A stretch of DNA of 15,566 nucleotides. Origin: DAORHV01 sp964448405 (lineage in GTDB: Bacteria > Patescibacteriota > Gracilibacteria > Peribacterales > Peribacteraceae). Position numbers and translations under genes: made by a program. Under the pieces are notes generated by a model, which saw only the letters and a program-made list of their open reading frames with translations, ran no database searches and was not told the DNA's origin. Of this stretch, positions 6,631-12,799 are shown in pieces (position 1 is the first letter of the stretch; every line of letters begins with the position of its first letter). The DNA lies in contig CAYUVW010000028.1 of NCBI GenBank assembly GCA_964448405.1, positions 1 through 15,566 of the forward strand, read 5' to 3'.

Positions 6631-7338
6631 TCACTTGGAGGTCTTCCACGTGGTGAGTCCGAGCACGATGCCCACCTTCGCAGTGGTGGTCGGCTGAGGC
6701 ACTGCCGAAATGAAGAATCCGCGGGTGCCCTCCGCGGTGTTCAGGTCGTCCTTGTACTTGGGGCTGACGTAGAACAGCGGGCCGCCGGCGGTCTTGCCGC
6801 TGTCTCCGTAATTCCCCTGCGACGACCACATGTTGCGCACTTTCCCGTCGTCGGGCTCGTCGCCGCCCTTGTCCACGCCGGTGTAGACGTTGGCTCCGTA
6901 GTCGGTGTCCTTGGCCGTGGTCAGGGCCATCTGCTCGACCGGTGGAGCCAGTTTCTTGAACATCACGCTCGCGTTGTCCTTGTCGGGGCGGTCGTAGCGC
7001 AGGACGAGCGCCGTGACCTTCTTGTCTCCTCCGCTGTCGAACTCTTCCAGCGACCACTGGATCGAGCCGTTCTTGCCGACCTGCGCCACGGCGGGGTACT
7101 TCGCGGTGCCGATGTACAGGTCGATGTCGATGCGGCCGTCGTCGCTGGTGGCCTTGATGACGACCTTGTCGCCGGCCTTGGTGAGCTTCTTCATCACGTC
7201 GGGGGCGGGGGTCATCCGGGCGGGAGTGTCCTTGTCCTGTGCGGACGCGGACTGGTTGTTGTAGAGGGCGATCGCGATCAACGCGACGCCGAGGAGGAAC
7301 GTGCCGGTGTTCACCGGCTGGGTGCGCATGGTGCGCAT
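6631..7338 (-). CDS. Hypothetical secreted protein, foreign-looking
   Basis: I do not recognise this 235-residue protein. It starts MRTMRTQPVNTG, and a second in-frame ATG nine bases in is equally possible. A hydrophobic segment (about 13-26) ends in a signal-peptidase-like ASA-Q site (near 31-34), so the protein is probably exported. The mature part has no cysteine, is rich in Asp, Lys, Gly and Thr, and reads like beta-rich domain(s), for example IDIDLYIGTAKYPAV and GGPLFYVSPKY. It is upstream-to-upstream with another secreted-protein gene (7650-8585). A -10-like TACAAT lies about 95 bases upstream, so the mRNA has a real leader, unlike most genes here. The stop is TGA, rare among the neighbours. 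These traits suggest DNA of other origin. Confidence 0.65.
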   Translation of the reverse strand: MRTMRTQPVNTGTFLLGVALIAIALYNNQSASAQDKDTPARMTPAPDVMKKLTKAGDKVVIKATSDDGRIDIDLYIGTAKYPAVAQVGKNGSIQWSLEEFDSGGDKKVTALVLRYDRPDKDNASVMFKKLAPPVEQMALTTAKDTDYGANVYTGVDKGGDEPDDGKVRNMWSSQGNYGDSGKTAGGPLFYVSPKYKDDLNTAEGTRGFFISAVPQPTTTAKVGIVLGLTTWKTSK

Positions 7339-7433
7339 AAGTCACTTCACTTTCTGGTTTGGGTTGGTATCCGGCGCGCGCATCGTGCGGCGTCGGACGG
7401 TCTGTTCTTGGTGCAGCCAAAGAACGTGCCTCT

Positions 7434-7439
7434 ATTGTA
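7434..7439 (-). promoter_or_regulatory. Possible -10 box of the 7338-6631 gene
   Basis: On the minus strand TACAAT is preceded at 15 bases by TTGCAA (7460-7455), a short spacing for a -35. It would give a leader of about 90 bases before the ATG at 7338. Confidence 0.4.
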
Positions 7440-7637
7440 CCATTTTATTATTTTTTGCAATAGTTAATATATTTTGTCAAATATCTCTCAATATTCCAAA
7501 TGCATGCTCTTGGAAGCTCCAAGGCATAAATAGACATTTTTCAATAAATGTTCTACAGTATATTTACTGCTTGTTGCAGTTTGCCTGCATGACGCGGGCA
7601 ATTTGCCGCTCATTCACCACACCGTTTCCCTACAGAC

Positions 7638-7642
7638 AAGGA
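7638..7642 (+). promoter_or_regulatory. Shine-Dalgarno site of the 7650 gene
   Basis: AAGGA lies seven bases before the ATG at 7650. It is notable because most genes in this window have no such site. It fixes the start codon and the short signal peptide. Confidence 0.6.
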
Positions 7643-7649
7643 CAAGACT

Positions 7650-8585
7650 ATGAACGCGATTCTGTTTCTCGTGGCGGCTCTCATGCCCGCCGCGCCCGCC
7701 GACGACGTGCGGGTTACGTACGTCGATCAGGGGTTCCAGTACCCCGCGACCACCGTCATCTCCAGCTCCGAAGGCAAGCAACTCGGCACGCAGGAGTGCC
7801 TCGGCTTCACCAAGGGTGGCCCGGCCTCCGGCTTCACCGTCAAGCCCGGGACGTTCCGGTTCCTCACCCGCCACACCCGGTTCGGCTTTCCCCAGCCGGT
7901 CGAGTACGCCCTGAAAGACGACAAGGGCGGCCTCCTCTGGGAGTCGGGCGTGACCGTGGACGACAAGCAGGTCACGCTGAAGGCCGGACAGACGCTGGAG
8001 ATCCGCATTCAGCGGCCCTTCGTGAGCTACAACAGTCACAAGGTGACGCTGAAGGGCATCGAAACGCCCATCATGATCGTGGGGGCAAGACCGTACTGGT
8101 TCTACTTCGCGCAGAAGGGGGAGTTTCCCCTCGATGCGCCGGAGCAGTACCCGAACGGAATCTTTTTCCTCGCCGACCCCAAGTGGGGCGTGAGTGGCGT
8201 GGCCAAGGAGCTGGCCGAGAAGGTGCATGCCGATCTGCAGAAGGCCGCCGACCAGACCTACGACCACCGCGGCGGCTGCCACTGGAGCCTGCTCCACGGG
8301 GTGACACCCGAGGGCAAGGTGCCGGAGGCACTCCGCAAGGTGACGAAGGAGCAGTGGGAGAAGTCCATCGGCGAGTCGTTCGAGAGCATGCTGCAGCGCA
8401 ACTGTTACCGACCGTTCGATGCGGGCACCGTTCGCCAACTGAAGGCGGCCGGCTTTCTGCCCAAGGACACGCCGGACCAGCAGATGATCTTCACCCTCGG
8501 CCAGGGGGTGGAGTATGGCAAGATGTACCGAGAGAACTGGCTGAAGCTGCGGGCCGAAGAGAAGGCCGCGGCCGAGAAGAAGTGA
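7650..8585 (+). CDS. Hypothetical secreted protein, foreign-looking
   Basis: I do not recognise this 311-residue protein. A short hydrophobic start, MNAILFLVAALMPAAPADD, looks like a signal peptide cleaved after APA. The first half is beta-rich and includes FTVKPGTFRFLTRHTRFGF and LKAGQTLEIRIQRP, perhaps an immunoglobulin-like or jelly-roll domain. The second half is more helical and has Cys-His/Cys-Tyr sites (GGCHWSLLHG, QRNCYRPF). The C-terminus is a charged Ala/Glu/Lys helix. The start is fixed by AAGGA seven bases upstream. The gene ends in TGA and is followed by a strong hairpin terminator. Together with the divergent gene at 7338-6631 it differs in style from the surrounding leaderless, mostly TAG-stopped genes. 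Lateral transfer or an assembly join are both possible. Confidence 0.7.
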   Translation: MNAILFLVAALMPAAPADDVRVTYVDQGFQYPATTVISSSEGKQLGTQECLGFTKGGPASGFTVKPGTFRFLTRHTRFGFPQPVEYALKDDKGGLLWESGVTVDDKQVTLKAGQTLEIRIQRPFVSYNSHKVTLKGIETPIMIVGARPYWFYFAQKGEFPLDAPEQYPNGIFFLADPKWGVSGVAKELAEKVHADLQKAADQTYDHRGGCHWSLLHGVTPEGKVPEALRKVTKEQWEKSIGESFESMLQRNCYRPFDAGTVRQLKAAGFLPKDTPDQQMIFTLGQGVEYGKMYRENWLKLRAEEKAAAEKK

Positions 8586-8621
8586 TTGATTCGACCATTG
8601 GTGTGCGGTGAGCGGCAGACT

Positions 8622-8649
8622 GAGGGCCAGCACGATGCTGGCCCTCTTT
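8622..8649 (+). terminator. Intrinsic terminator after the 7650-8585 gene
   Basis: GAGGGCCAGCA (8622-8632) and TGCTGGCCCTC (8636-8646) form a perfect 11-bp stem with a 3-base loop, followed by TTT. It lies 37 bases after the stop codon and isolates this gene from the next promoter. Confidence 0.8.
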
Positions 8650-8679
8650 CGCCTGGTGTCTTTTTTCCCGAAAACAGGC

Positions 8680-8685
8680 GATACT
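8680..8685 (+). promoter_or_regulatory. -10 box for a leaderless transcript (EEP-family gene)
   Basis: GATACT ends seven bases before the ATG at 8693. A 7-base inverted repeat, TCGCCTG (8649-8655) and CAGGCGA (8675-8681), overlaps the box and might be an operator. No clear -35 is visible. Confidence 0.5.
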
Positions 8686-8692
8686 CCGACCC

Positions 8693-9442
8693 ATGAAAGT
8701 CTTGCTCTACAACCTGGCGTACTGCACCGGTGTCGACGGTTCCGCCAAGCGGTATGTTTCCAAAGGCCTGAAGTTCGCATTGCCCATGCTGTGCAAGGGA
8801 GAGGATCACATTACCGCTTTGCAGAAGATGATCGAGCGCGAGAAGCCGGACGTGTGCTGCTTCGTGGAAATCGATTCGGATTCTCCGCTGATTGACCGGC
8901 TGCTGCCCAAGTACAAATATTCGGATATTTCAAACAAGTATCGCGCCGGCAGCATGTTCAGCCGGGTGCCGTTCTACAAGAAAAAATCACTCTGCATCAT
9001 GGCGAACATGAAATTCTCGGTGAAGCGCCACTACTTCCAGAAGGGCTTTAAGAGGCTGTTGACCGAAGCCAGTTTCGACAACGGCTTCTCGGTGTTCCTG
9101 AGCCATAACTCCTTGCGCCGCTGGGTTCGGAAGCATCAGTTTCACCTATTGTCTTTGTTGGCCGGTGGCGGCCGCCAGAAAGTCATTACCTGCGGCGATT
9201 ACAACATTCTTGCCGGAACGCATGAGCTGGAGCCATTCCATAAAGAAGGCATGAAACTGGCGAATGACCCCAAGGAATTTACGTTTCCGACGCATCGCCC
9301 CAAGAAGACGCTGGACGTTTTTCTCCATTCGCCGGACATTGTCATAAAGCGCATTCAGGCATTGAAAGACGTGCGCCTGTCGGATCACTTACCGGTTATC
9401 CTGGAGGTCGATAGCAGCGTGCGGACGCCGGTGGGGGTATAG
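8693..9442 (+). CDS. Endonuclease/exonuclease/phosphatase (EEP) superfamily protein
   Basis: The 249-residue protein has the DNase I-like metal-dependent phosphohydrolase motifs in order: LLYNL (Asn7), PDVCCFVEID (Glu59), a His in FLSHNS (His138), CGDYN (Asp169, Asn171), LDVFLHSP (Asp208) and LSDHLPV (Asp231, His232). Such enzymes cleave phosphodiester or phosphomonoester bonds in nucleic acids, lipids or other small molecules. There is no signal peptide, so action in the cytoplasm or at the inner membrane face is likely. Six cysteines are present but not patterned. It precedes a CDP-alcohol phosphatidyltransferase by seven bases and begins a lipid-related cluster, so a phospholipid-linked substrate is possible, but a DNA repair role fits the motifs equally. 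The start is supported by GATACT seven bases upstream; there is no Shine-Dalgarno. Confidence 0.85.
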   Translation: MKVLLYNLAYCTGVDGSAKRYVSKGLKFALPMLCKGEDHITALQKMIEREKPDVCCFVEIDSDSPLIDRLLPKYKYSDISNKYRAGSMFSRVPFYKKKSLCIMANMKFSVKRHYFQKGFKRLLTEASFDNGFSVFLSHNSLRRWVRKHQFHLLSLLAGGGRQKVITCGDYNILAGTHELEPFHKEGMKLANDPKEFTFPTHRPKKTLDVFLHSPDIVIKRIQALKDVRLSDHLPVILEVDSSVRTPVGV

Positions 9443-9443
9443 T
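9438..9443 (+). promoter_or_regulatory. -10 box overlapping the stop codon of the preceding gene
   Basis: TATAGT ends six bases before the ATG at 9450, putting the transcript start on the start codon. The TAG stop of the EEP gene (9440-9442) lies inside this box, so the next gene can be both read through and started independently. Confidence 0.5.
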
Positions 9444-9449
9444 TCAGGC

Positions 9450-10037
9450 ATGAACCTCGCAACCAAGATCACCATCTTCCGCCTTTTCATGGCCCCGGTG
9501 GGCGTGACGTTGTTGTTCCTCACCCAAATTCCCAATAACTACGCGTGGGCCACGGCGGTATTTCTCATTGCGCTGGCATCGGACATCGTCGATGGGCAAA
9601 TTGCCCGCCGTCGTAACATGGTGACTACGCTTGGCGGTTGCTTGGATTCCATGGCCGACAAACTCTTGGTGCTCACATACTTTGTGTATCTGCAAAGCAT
9701 GGGCCTGTATCCGCTCTGGCTGCTTGAATTGGTGCTCGGACGCATGATCATCGTGAACGGCGTACGAAGCTACATGATCAGTTACAAGCCGAATGTCGGA
9801 ACATTGATTGCGGGCAAGTGGCAAGGATTGCTCATTATTTTGTCGCTGGTCATCGGATTGCTTTCGATTTGCATCGCATCCGGACAACTGCCGGACGTTG
9901 GCGATGCGCTCGTGCTTCGTACATGGGCGTACTACACCATGCTGGCGGGTTTCTTCCTCAGTCTCATCATCTCGCCGCATGATTTTATCGAAAACACCAA
10001 GGCGTTGTTCGCATCGCGCAAGCAGCACGTCGAGTAA
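9450..10037 (+). CDS. CDP-alcohol phosphatidyltransferase (PgsA-like), copy 1
   Basis: Members join an alcohol such as glycerol-3-phosphate to a CDP-activated lipid in the membrane, releasing CMP. The 195-residue protein has the complete signature DGxxARx8GxxxDxxxD: D48-G49, A52-R53, G62, D66 and D70, in SDIVDGQIARRR followed by GGCLDSMADK. Asp45, preceding in the motif, is also present. Around it are about five to six hydrophobic helices, the normal fold. NLATKITIFRLFMAP at the N-terminus matches PgsA-type enzymes. With a PgpA-like phosphatase and a CDP-lipid synthase nearby, phosphatidylglycerophosphate synthesis is the likeliest role, but phosphatidylinositol- or other-alcohol-specific relatives share the motif. 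A second family member faces it, with only six bases between the stop codons. Confidence 0.9.
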   Translation: MNLATKITIFRLFMAPVGVTLLFLTQIPNNYAWATAVFLIALASDIVDGQIARRRNMVTTLGGCLDSMADKLLVLTYFVYLQSMGLYPLWLLELVLGRMIIVNGVRSYMISYKPNVGTLIAGKWQGLLIILSLVIGLLSICIASGQLPDVGDALVLRTWAYYTMLAGFFLSLIISPHDFIENTKALFASRKQHVE

Positions 10038-10043
10038 TCCGGC

Positions 10044-10613
10044 TTACCGCAGGACTTTCCGAAAGTTGCGGACGACGTCTTTGTAGAAGTTCACGAGCCC
10101 GAACAACAGCGCGATGACAAAGCAGCCCATGCAGAGCTGTGCCAGCACGACAATATAATCCAATGCCAACGGCCAGTATTCACTGCCCAGCAGTGCGGCA
10201 AAGCCGAAGCACAATCCTACGGATTGCAGGGCGACCTTGGCCTTTCCTTCGAACGACGTGACCGCCATTTTCACCCCGCGGATGGCCGCGATGCTTTTAA
10301 ACTCGGTTGCCAGCGCGTCGCGCGTGAAGACGATGGCGGCGAACCAGAATGGCACCAGGCCGAATGCAGCGAACGAAAACAGCAGCAGGTTCCACAGCAA
10401 TTTGTCGGCCAATCCGTCCAAGTGTCCGCCGACCTGACTCGCTTGTTTGTATGCGCGTGCAATGCGGCCGTCGACCAAGTCGGTGAGCATGGCCAGCACG
10501 AATAGTCCGGCAGCCACGGCGAGGCTGTAGGGGACCTCGGGGGCGAACAACAACGCGGTGATGATCGGTGCCAGAAGGATGCGAAGACACGTGATGCTGT
10601 TGGCGAGACTCAT
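10044..10613 (-). CDS. CDP-alcohol phosphatidyltransferase (PgsA-like), copy 2
   Basis: The 189-residue membrane protein carries the same signature at the same residue numbers as copy 1: D48-G49, A52-R53, G62, D66 and D70, in TDLVDGRIARAY and GGHLDGLADK. Several hydrophobic helices surround it. The rest of the sequence is well diverged from copy 1, so the two probably use different alcohols or lipids, or are an old duplication. Start: the ATG at 10613 has TAGTAT ending six bases upstream. A TTG at 10619 would lie directly against that box and is less likely. It is convergent with copy 1, and on its own strand the next gene upstream is the epimerase gene, whose stop lies 42 bases before this ATG. 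Confidence 0.9.
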   Translation of the reverse strand: MSLANSITCLRILLAPIITALLFAPEVPYSLAVAAGLFVLAMLTDLVDGRIARAYKQASQVGGHLDGLADKLLWNLLLFSFAAFGLVPFWFAAIVFTRDALATEFKSIAAIRGVKMAVTSFEGKAKVALQSVGLCFGFAALLGSEYWPLALDYIVVLAQLCMGCFVIALLFGLVNFYKDVVRNFRKVLR

Positions 10614-10619
10614 GCGCAA

Positions 10620-10625
10620 ATACTA
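10620..10625 (-). promoter_or_regulatory. -10 box for a leaderless transcript (CDP-alcohol transferase copy 2)
   Basis: On the minus strand TAGTAT is followed by six bases and the ATG at 10613. It could allow separate transcription from the upstream epimerase gene. Confidence 0.45.
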
Positions 10626-10655
10626 GTCTGCGGTCCGGCGCGTCACAAGTTGCGA

Positions 10656-11663
10656 CTAGAGGAGCTTGGCGTCCTTGTACCATGCCACACTTTCGGTCAC
10701 GGTCTTGCGAATGCCGCCTGCCGGCGCCCAGCCGGTCGCACGCATTTTGGCGTTGGATGCGAAAATATCCTGGAAGCTGATCGCCAAATGTTTACTGGTG
10801 GTTTTCTTCGCTTCGAAGTTCATGCCACCTGCCTCCAGCAGCTGCAGCACTGGGCACAGCAGCGTGGCCATGAGCTTGGGGAGCGGCAGTACCGGAGTGT
10901 GCTTGCCGAGCGCCTGCACAATGAGCTTCAGCAGATCGTAGAAGTTCGCATGTTCGTCGCCGCCCACGATGTAGCGCTCTTTGTGTTTGCCGTGCACGCT
11001 CAAATGGATGAGTCCGGCCGCTACGTCACGGACATCGGCGATATTCACCTTGCCGGTGGGTCCCAAGATCAACGGCGCGGTGGCGGCGTATTTGAACAGC
11101 TTGAATATGTTGCCGGTGGCGCCGGGGCCTACGATCACGGTCGGATTGGCGATCACTACACGCGTATTTTTGGTCGGCGCAGCCAGCACCGCTTGGTCTG
11201 CGAACCATTTGGTGCGCATGTAGACGTTGTGCGGACGTGCATCCCAGTCGAACCGGAAGTCTTCTGTCACCGGACTGCCGTCGTCGGTGTATCCCATGGA
11301 AGCAATGGAACTCACGATGACCAGCGTCTTCACGCCGGCGTCTTCGCAGCAGCGCAATACGTTCAGCGTGCCGATCACATTGGTATCGAAATCACGCTGC
11401 AACGATCGGGTATCGAACTCGATGCGCGCGGCGAGATGATAGACCGTTTCAACGCCGTTCACATGACCGGATATGCAGCTCTGGGATTCAATATCGACGC
11501 CGTCGACGTAGCGGACGTTCGGCGTATTGCCTGCGTAGTCGCGTGCCACCTGTTGCACGGGGGAGCGGCTGACTACAACAATCTCGTTGCCGGCGTCGAG
11601 CGCCAACAAGCGCACCAGATTGCGTCCGAGAAAGCCGCCGCCGCCGGTCACCAGGATTCGCAT
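10656..11663 (-). CDS. NAD(P)-dependent epimerase/dehydratase (extended SDR)
   Basis: The 335-residue protein has the extended short-chain dehydrogenase layout. The Rossmann dinucleotide site is TGGGGFLG (6-13), followed by an acidic loop, YHLAA (75-79), the catalytic serine region VIVSSIASMG (115-124) and the catalytic YMRTK (Tyr148, Lys152), then NPTVIVGPG. The C-terminal substrate domain resembles the dihydroflavonol-reductase, 3-beta-hydroxysteroid-dehydrogenase and HpnA-like branch rather than a nucleotide-sugar epimerase. The substrate cannot be told from sequence. Lying between a CDP-alcohol transferase on the same strand and a divergent CDP-lipid synthase, it may act on a lipid or its precursor. 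TACAGT lies six bases before the ATG, again implying a leaderless mRNA, and the start falls directly on the Rossmann strand. Confidence 0.9.
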   Translation of the reverse strand: MRILVTGGGGFLGRNLVRLLALDAGNEIVVVSRSPVQQVARDYAGNTPNVRYVDGVDIESQSCISGHVNGVETVYHLAARIEFDTRSLQRDFDTNVIGTLNVLRCCEDAGVKTLVIVSSIASMGYTDDGSPVTEDFRFDWDARPHNVYMRTKWFADQAVLAAPTKNTRVVIANPTVIVGPGATGNIFKLFKYAATAPLILGPTGKVNIADVRDVAAGLIHLSVHGKHKERYIVGGDEHANFYDLLKLIVQALGKHTPVLPLPKLMATLLCPVLQLLEAGGMNFEAKKTTSKHLAISFQDIFASNAKMRATGWAPAGGIRKTVTESVAWYKDAKLL

Positions 11664-11669
11664 GCGGCC

Positions 11670-11675
11670 ACTGTA
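11670..11675 (-). promoter_or_regulatory. -10 box for a leaderless transcript (epimerase gene)
   Basis: On the minus strand TACAGT ends six bases before the ATG at 11663. It shares a 90-base divergent intergenic region with the promoter of the CarS-like gene. Confidence 0.5.
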
Positions 11676-11740
11676 GCGCGGCTCACACAGCAGGAGAAGT
11701 TCGTTGCCAAGTCCCTAGAAAAGCACTTCGTCGGGGTGCA

Positions 11741-11746
11741 TACTCT
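11741..11746 (+). promoter_or_regulatory. -10 box for a leaderless transcript (CarS-like gene)
   Basis: TACTCT ends seven bases before the ATG at 11754. No good -35 was found. Confidence 0.45.
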
Positions 11747-11753
11747 CTTGCGC

Positions 11754-12278
11754 ATGAGCATCCCCGACGTGCTGTATCTCTTTCTGCCGGCTTTCGTCGC
11801 CAATGGCATGCCTGTTGTTGCCCGAAAATTGCCCGGCATCGCCCGGTGGACTACGCCGATTAACATCAAACTTTTCGGCGCCAATAAAACGTATCGTGGC
11901 TTTGCGGTCGGCGTGGCGTCGGCGGTGATCTGCGCGTTGATCCAATTTTCACTGCGCAACGTTTGGTTCTTCAAAGAGCTCAATGAATTGCATACCTCAC
12001 TCGGCCAGAGCGCCCTTGTGGGCCTACTTCTCGGTTTCGGCGCGTTGTTCGGAGATCTCGTAAAAAGCTTCGTCAAACGACGTATCGGCATTGCGCCGGG
12101 ACATGCTTGGCCGATTTTGGACGGAATCGATTACGTGCTCGGCGCCATCGTCTTCATTTGGCCGTTCTACCACGCAACGCCTCTCGACGTCTTCGTGCTG
12201 CTTATTGCCGCTCCGCTGCTCAGCCTGCTTGCCAACAGCAGTTCCTATTTGCTGGGCTGGAAAGACGTTTGGTACTAA
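11754..12278 (+). CDS. carS: CDP-archaeol synthase family protein (CarS/DUF46)
   Basis: CarS moves a cytidyl group from CTP to a phosphorylated lipid, giving the CDP-lipid needed for headgroup attachment; in Archaea the substrate is unsaturated archaetidic acid. The 174-residue membrane protein has the family marks: FVANGMPVVARKL near the start, TPINIKLFGANKTYRG (34-49), GDLVKSFVKRRIGIAPGH (100-117) and PILDGIDYVLGA (120-131), with about five hydrophobic helices. Bacterial members exist but their lipid substrate is less well defined. It is followed after five bases by pgpA and lies near two CDP-alcohol transferases, so it probably supplies their CDP-lipid in place of CdsA. The open frame extends far upstream to 10650, but that part is antisense to the epimerase; the ATG is fixed by family alignment and the -10 spacing. 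Confidence 0.88.
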   Translation: MSIPDVLYLFLPAFVANGMPVVARKLPGIARWTTPINIKLFGANKTYRGFAVGVASAVICALIQFSLRNVWFFKELNELHTSLGQSALVGLLLGFGALFGDLVKSFVKRRIGIAPGHAWPILDGIDYVLGAIVFIWPFYHATPLDVFVLLIAAPLLSLLANSSSYLLGWKDVWY

Positions 12279-12283
12279 GTCGT

Positions 12284-12799
12284 ATGCACAAAAAAGGCAT
12301 GACGTTCGGCCTGTATCTGCTCACGCTCGGAGGCATTGGACGACTTCCGTGGCGGCCGGCGCTCTTGGCCAGCGCCGCATCGACAATCGCCCTGCTTGTC
12401 TTGGAATTCGTGCTGCCGCAAAACGATTCGCTGCGCATCGGCGTACTTGTCGGCATCGGGCTGTTCGTTGGTTGCGGCTCGCTTCTGGCGTTGCGTCGCG
12501 ACGTTCCAGCACATGACGTCGATCAATCGTACGTGGTGGTCGATGAGTTCCTCGGCATACTTGTCGCCTTGGCACCGCAACTGGTCGATGACCGCGTGCG
12601 GGTGCTGCCGGCGCTCTTGGCATTCGGGTTGTTTCGCATCATCGATAGCATCAAGCCGCTTGGCATTCGCCGCATCGATGCAATCAATGCCCCGGTTGCG
12701 GTCTTGCTGGATGACGTCGTAGCGGGTTTTTACACCGCACTGGTCATCGCTGGTCTGTCGGCGGCGTTTCAGGCGTCTGCGATGCTTGCTGGGTCGTAG
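12284..12799 (+). CDS. pgpA: Phosphatidylglycerophosphatase A-like protein
   Basis: PgpA removes the phosphate from phosphatidylglycerophosphate to give phosphatidylglycerol at the inner membrane. The 171-residue protein shows the family blocks: TLGGIGRLPWRP near the N-terminus (a variant of the usual G-x-LP-x-APGT), VVDEFLGI (Asp87, Glu88), FRIIDSIKPLGI (117-128) and LLDDVVAG (Asp143, Asp144). Hydrophobic segments lie between them. The first block lacks the usual APGT, so reduced or altered activity is possible. ATG 12284 is five bases after the carS stop; ATG 12299 is an alternative. TACTAA (12273-12278) overlaps the upstream stop and could act as a weak -10, but co-transcription with carS is likelier. 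The 3' end overlaps the convergent histidine kinase gene by 56 bases. Confidence 0.85.
   Translation: MHKKGMTFGLYLLTLGGIGRLPWRPALLASAASTIALLVLEFVLPQNDSLRIGVLVGIGLFVGCGSLLALRRDVPAHDVDQSYVVVDEFLGILVALAPQLVDDRVRVLPALLAFGLFRIIDSIKPLGIRRIDAINAPVAVLLDDVVAGFYTALVIAGLSAAFQASAMLAGS

Larger units (their letters stand above)
7339..7649. other. Divergent intergenic region with AT-rich core
   Basis: This 311-base gap lies between two divergent genes. A core at about 7440-7580 is markedly AT-rich compared with the GC-rich genes on both sides. It contains several A/T runs and promoter-like words such as TTGTCA (about 7475) and TATATT (about 7560). No ORF, tRNA or strong hairpin is apparent. It probably holds both promoters. 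Confidence 0.5.

Noticed and set aside
6614..7420. Alternative minus-strand frame overlapping the 7338-6631 gene
   Set aside because: The product is dominated by Arg/His/Pro/Gln repeats typical of a GC-rich shadow frame; the other frame gives a signal peptide and balanced composition.
6406..8692. Integrative element with duplicated tRNA-Thr 3' end
   Set aside because: No copy of the tRNA 3' sequence was found near 8586-8692 and no integrase gene is present.
7614..8780. 388-codon minus-strand open frame opposite the 7650-8585 gene
   Set aside because: The plus-strand gene has a Shine-Dalgarno, signal peptide and terminator; the minus frame also crosses that terminator and the next promoter.
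10650..11753. Long plus-strand upstream extension of the CarS frame
   Set aside because: It is antisense to the epimerase gene, whose motifs are complete; the family start fits ATG 11754.
12744..12746. Possible reassignment of TGA to glycine, as in Gracilibacteria and SR1
   Set aside because: No gene here needs internal TGA read-through, and reading through this TGA would extend the kinase across pgpA without any recognisable domain.
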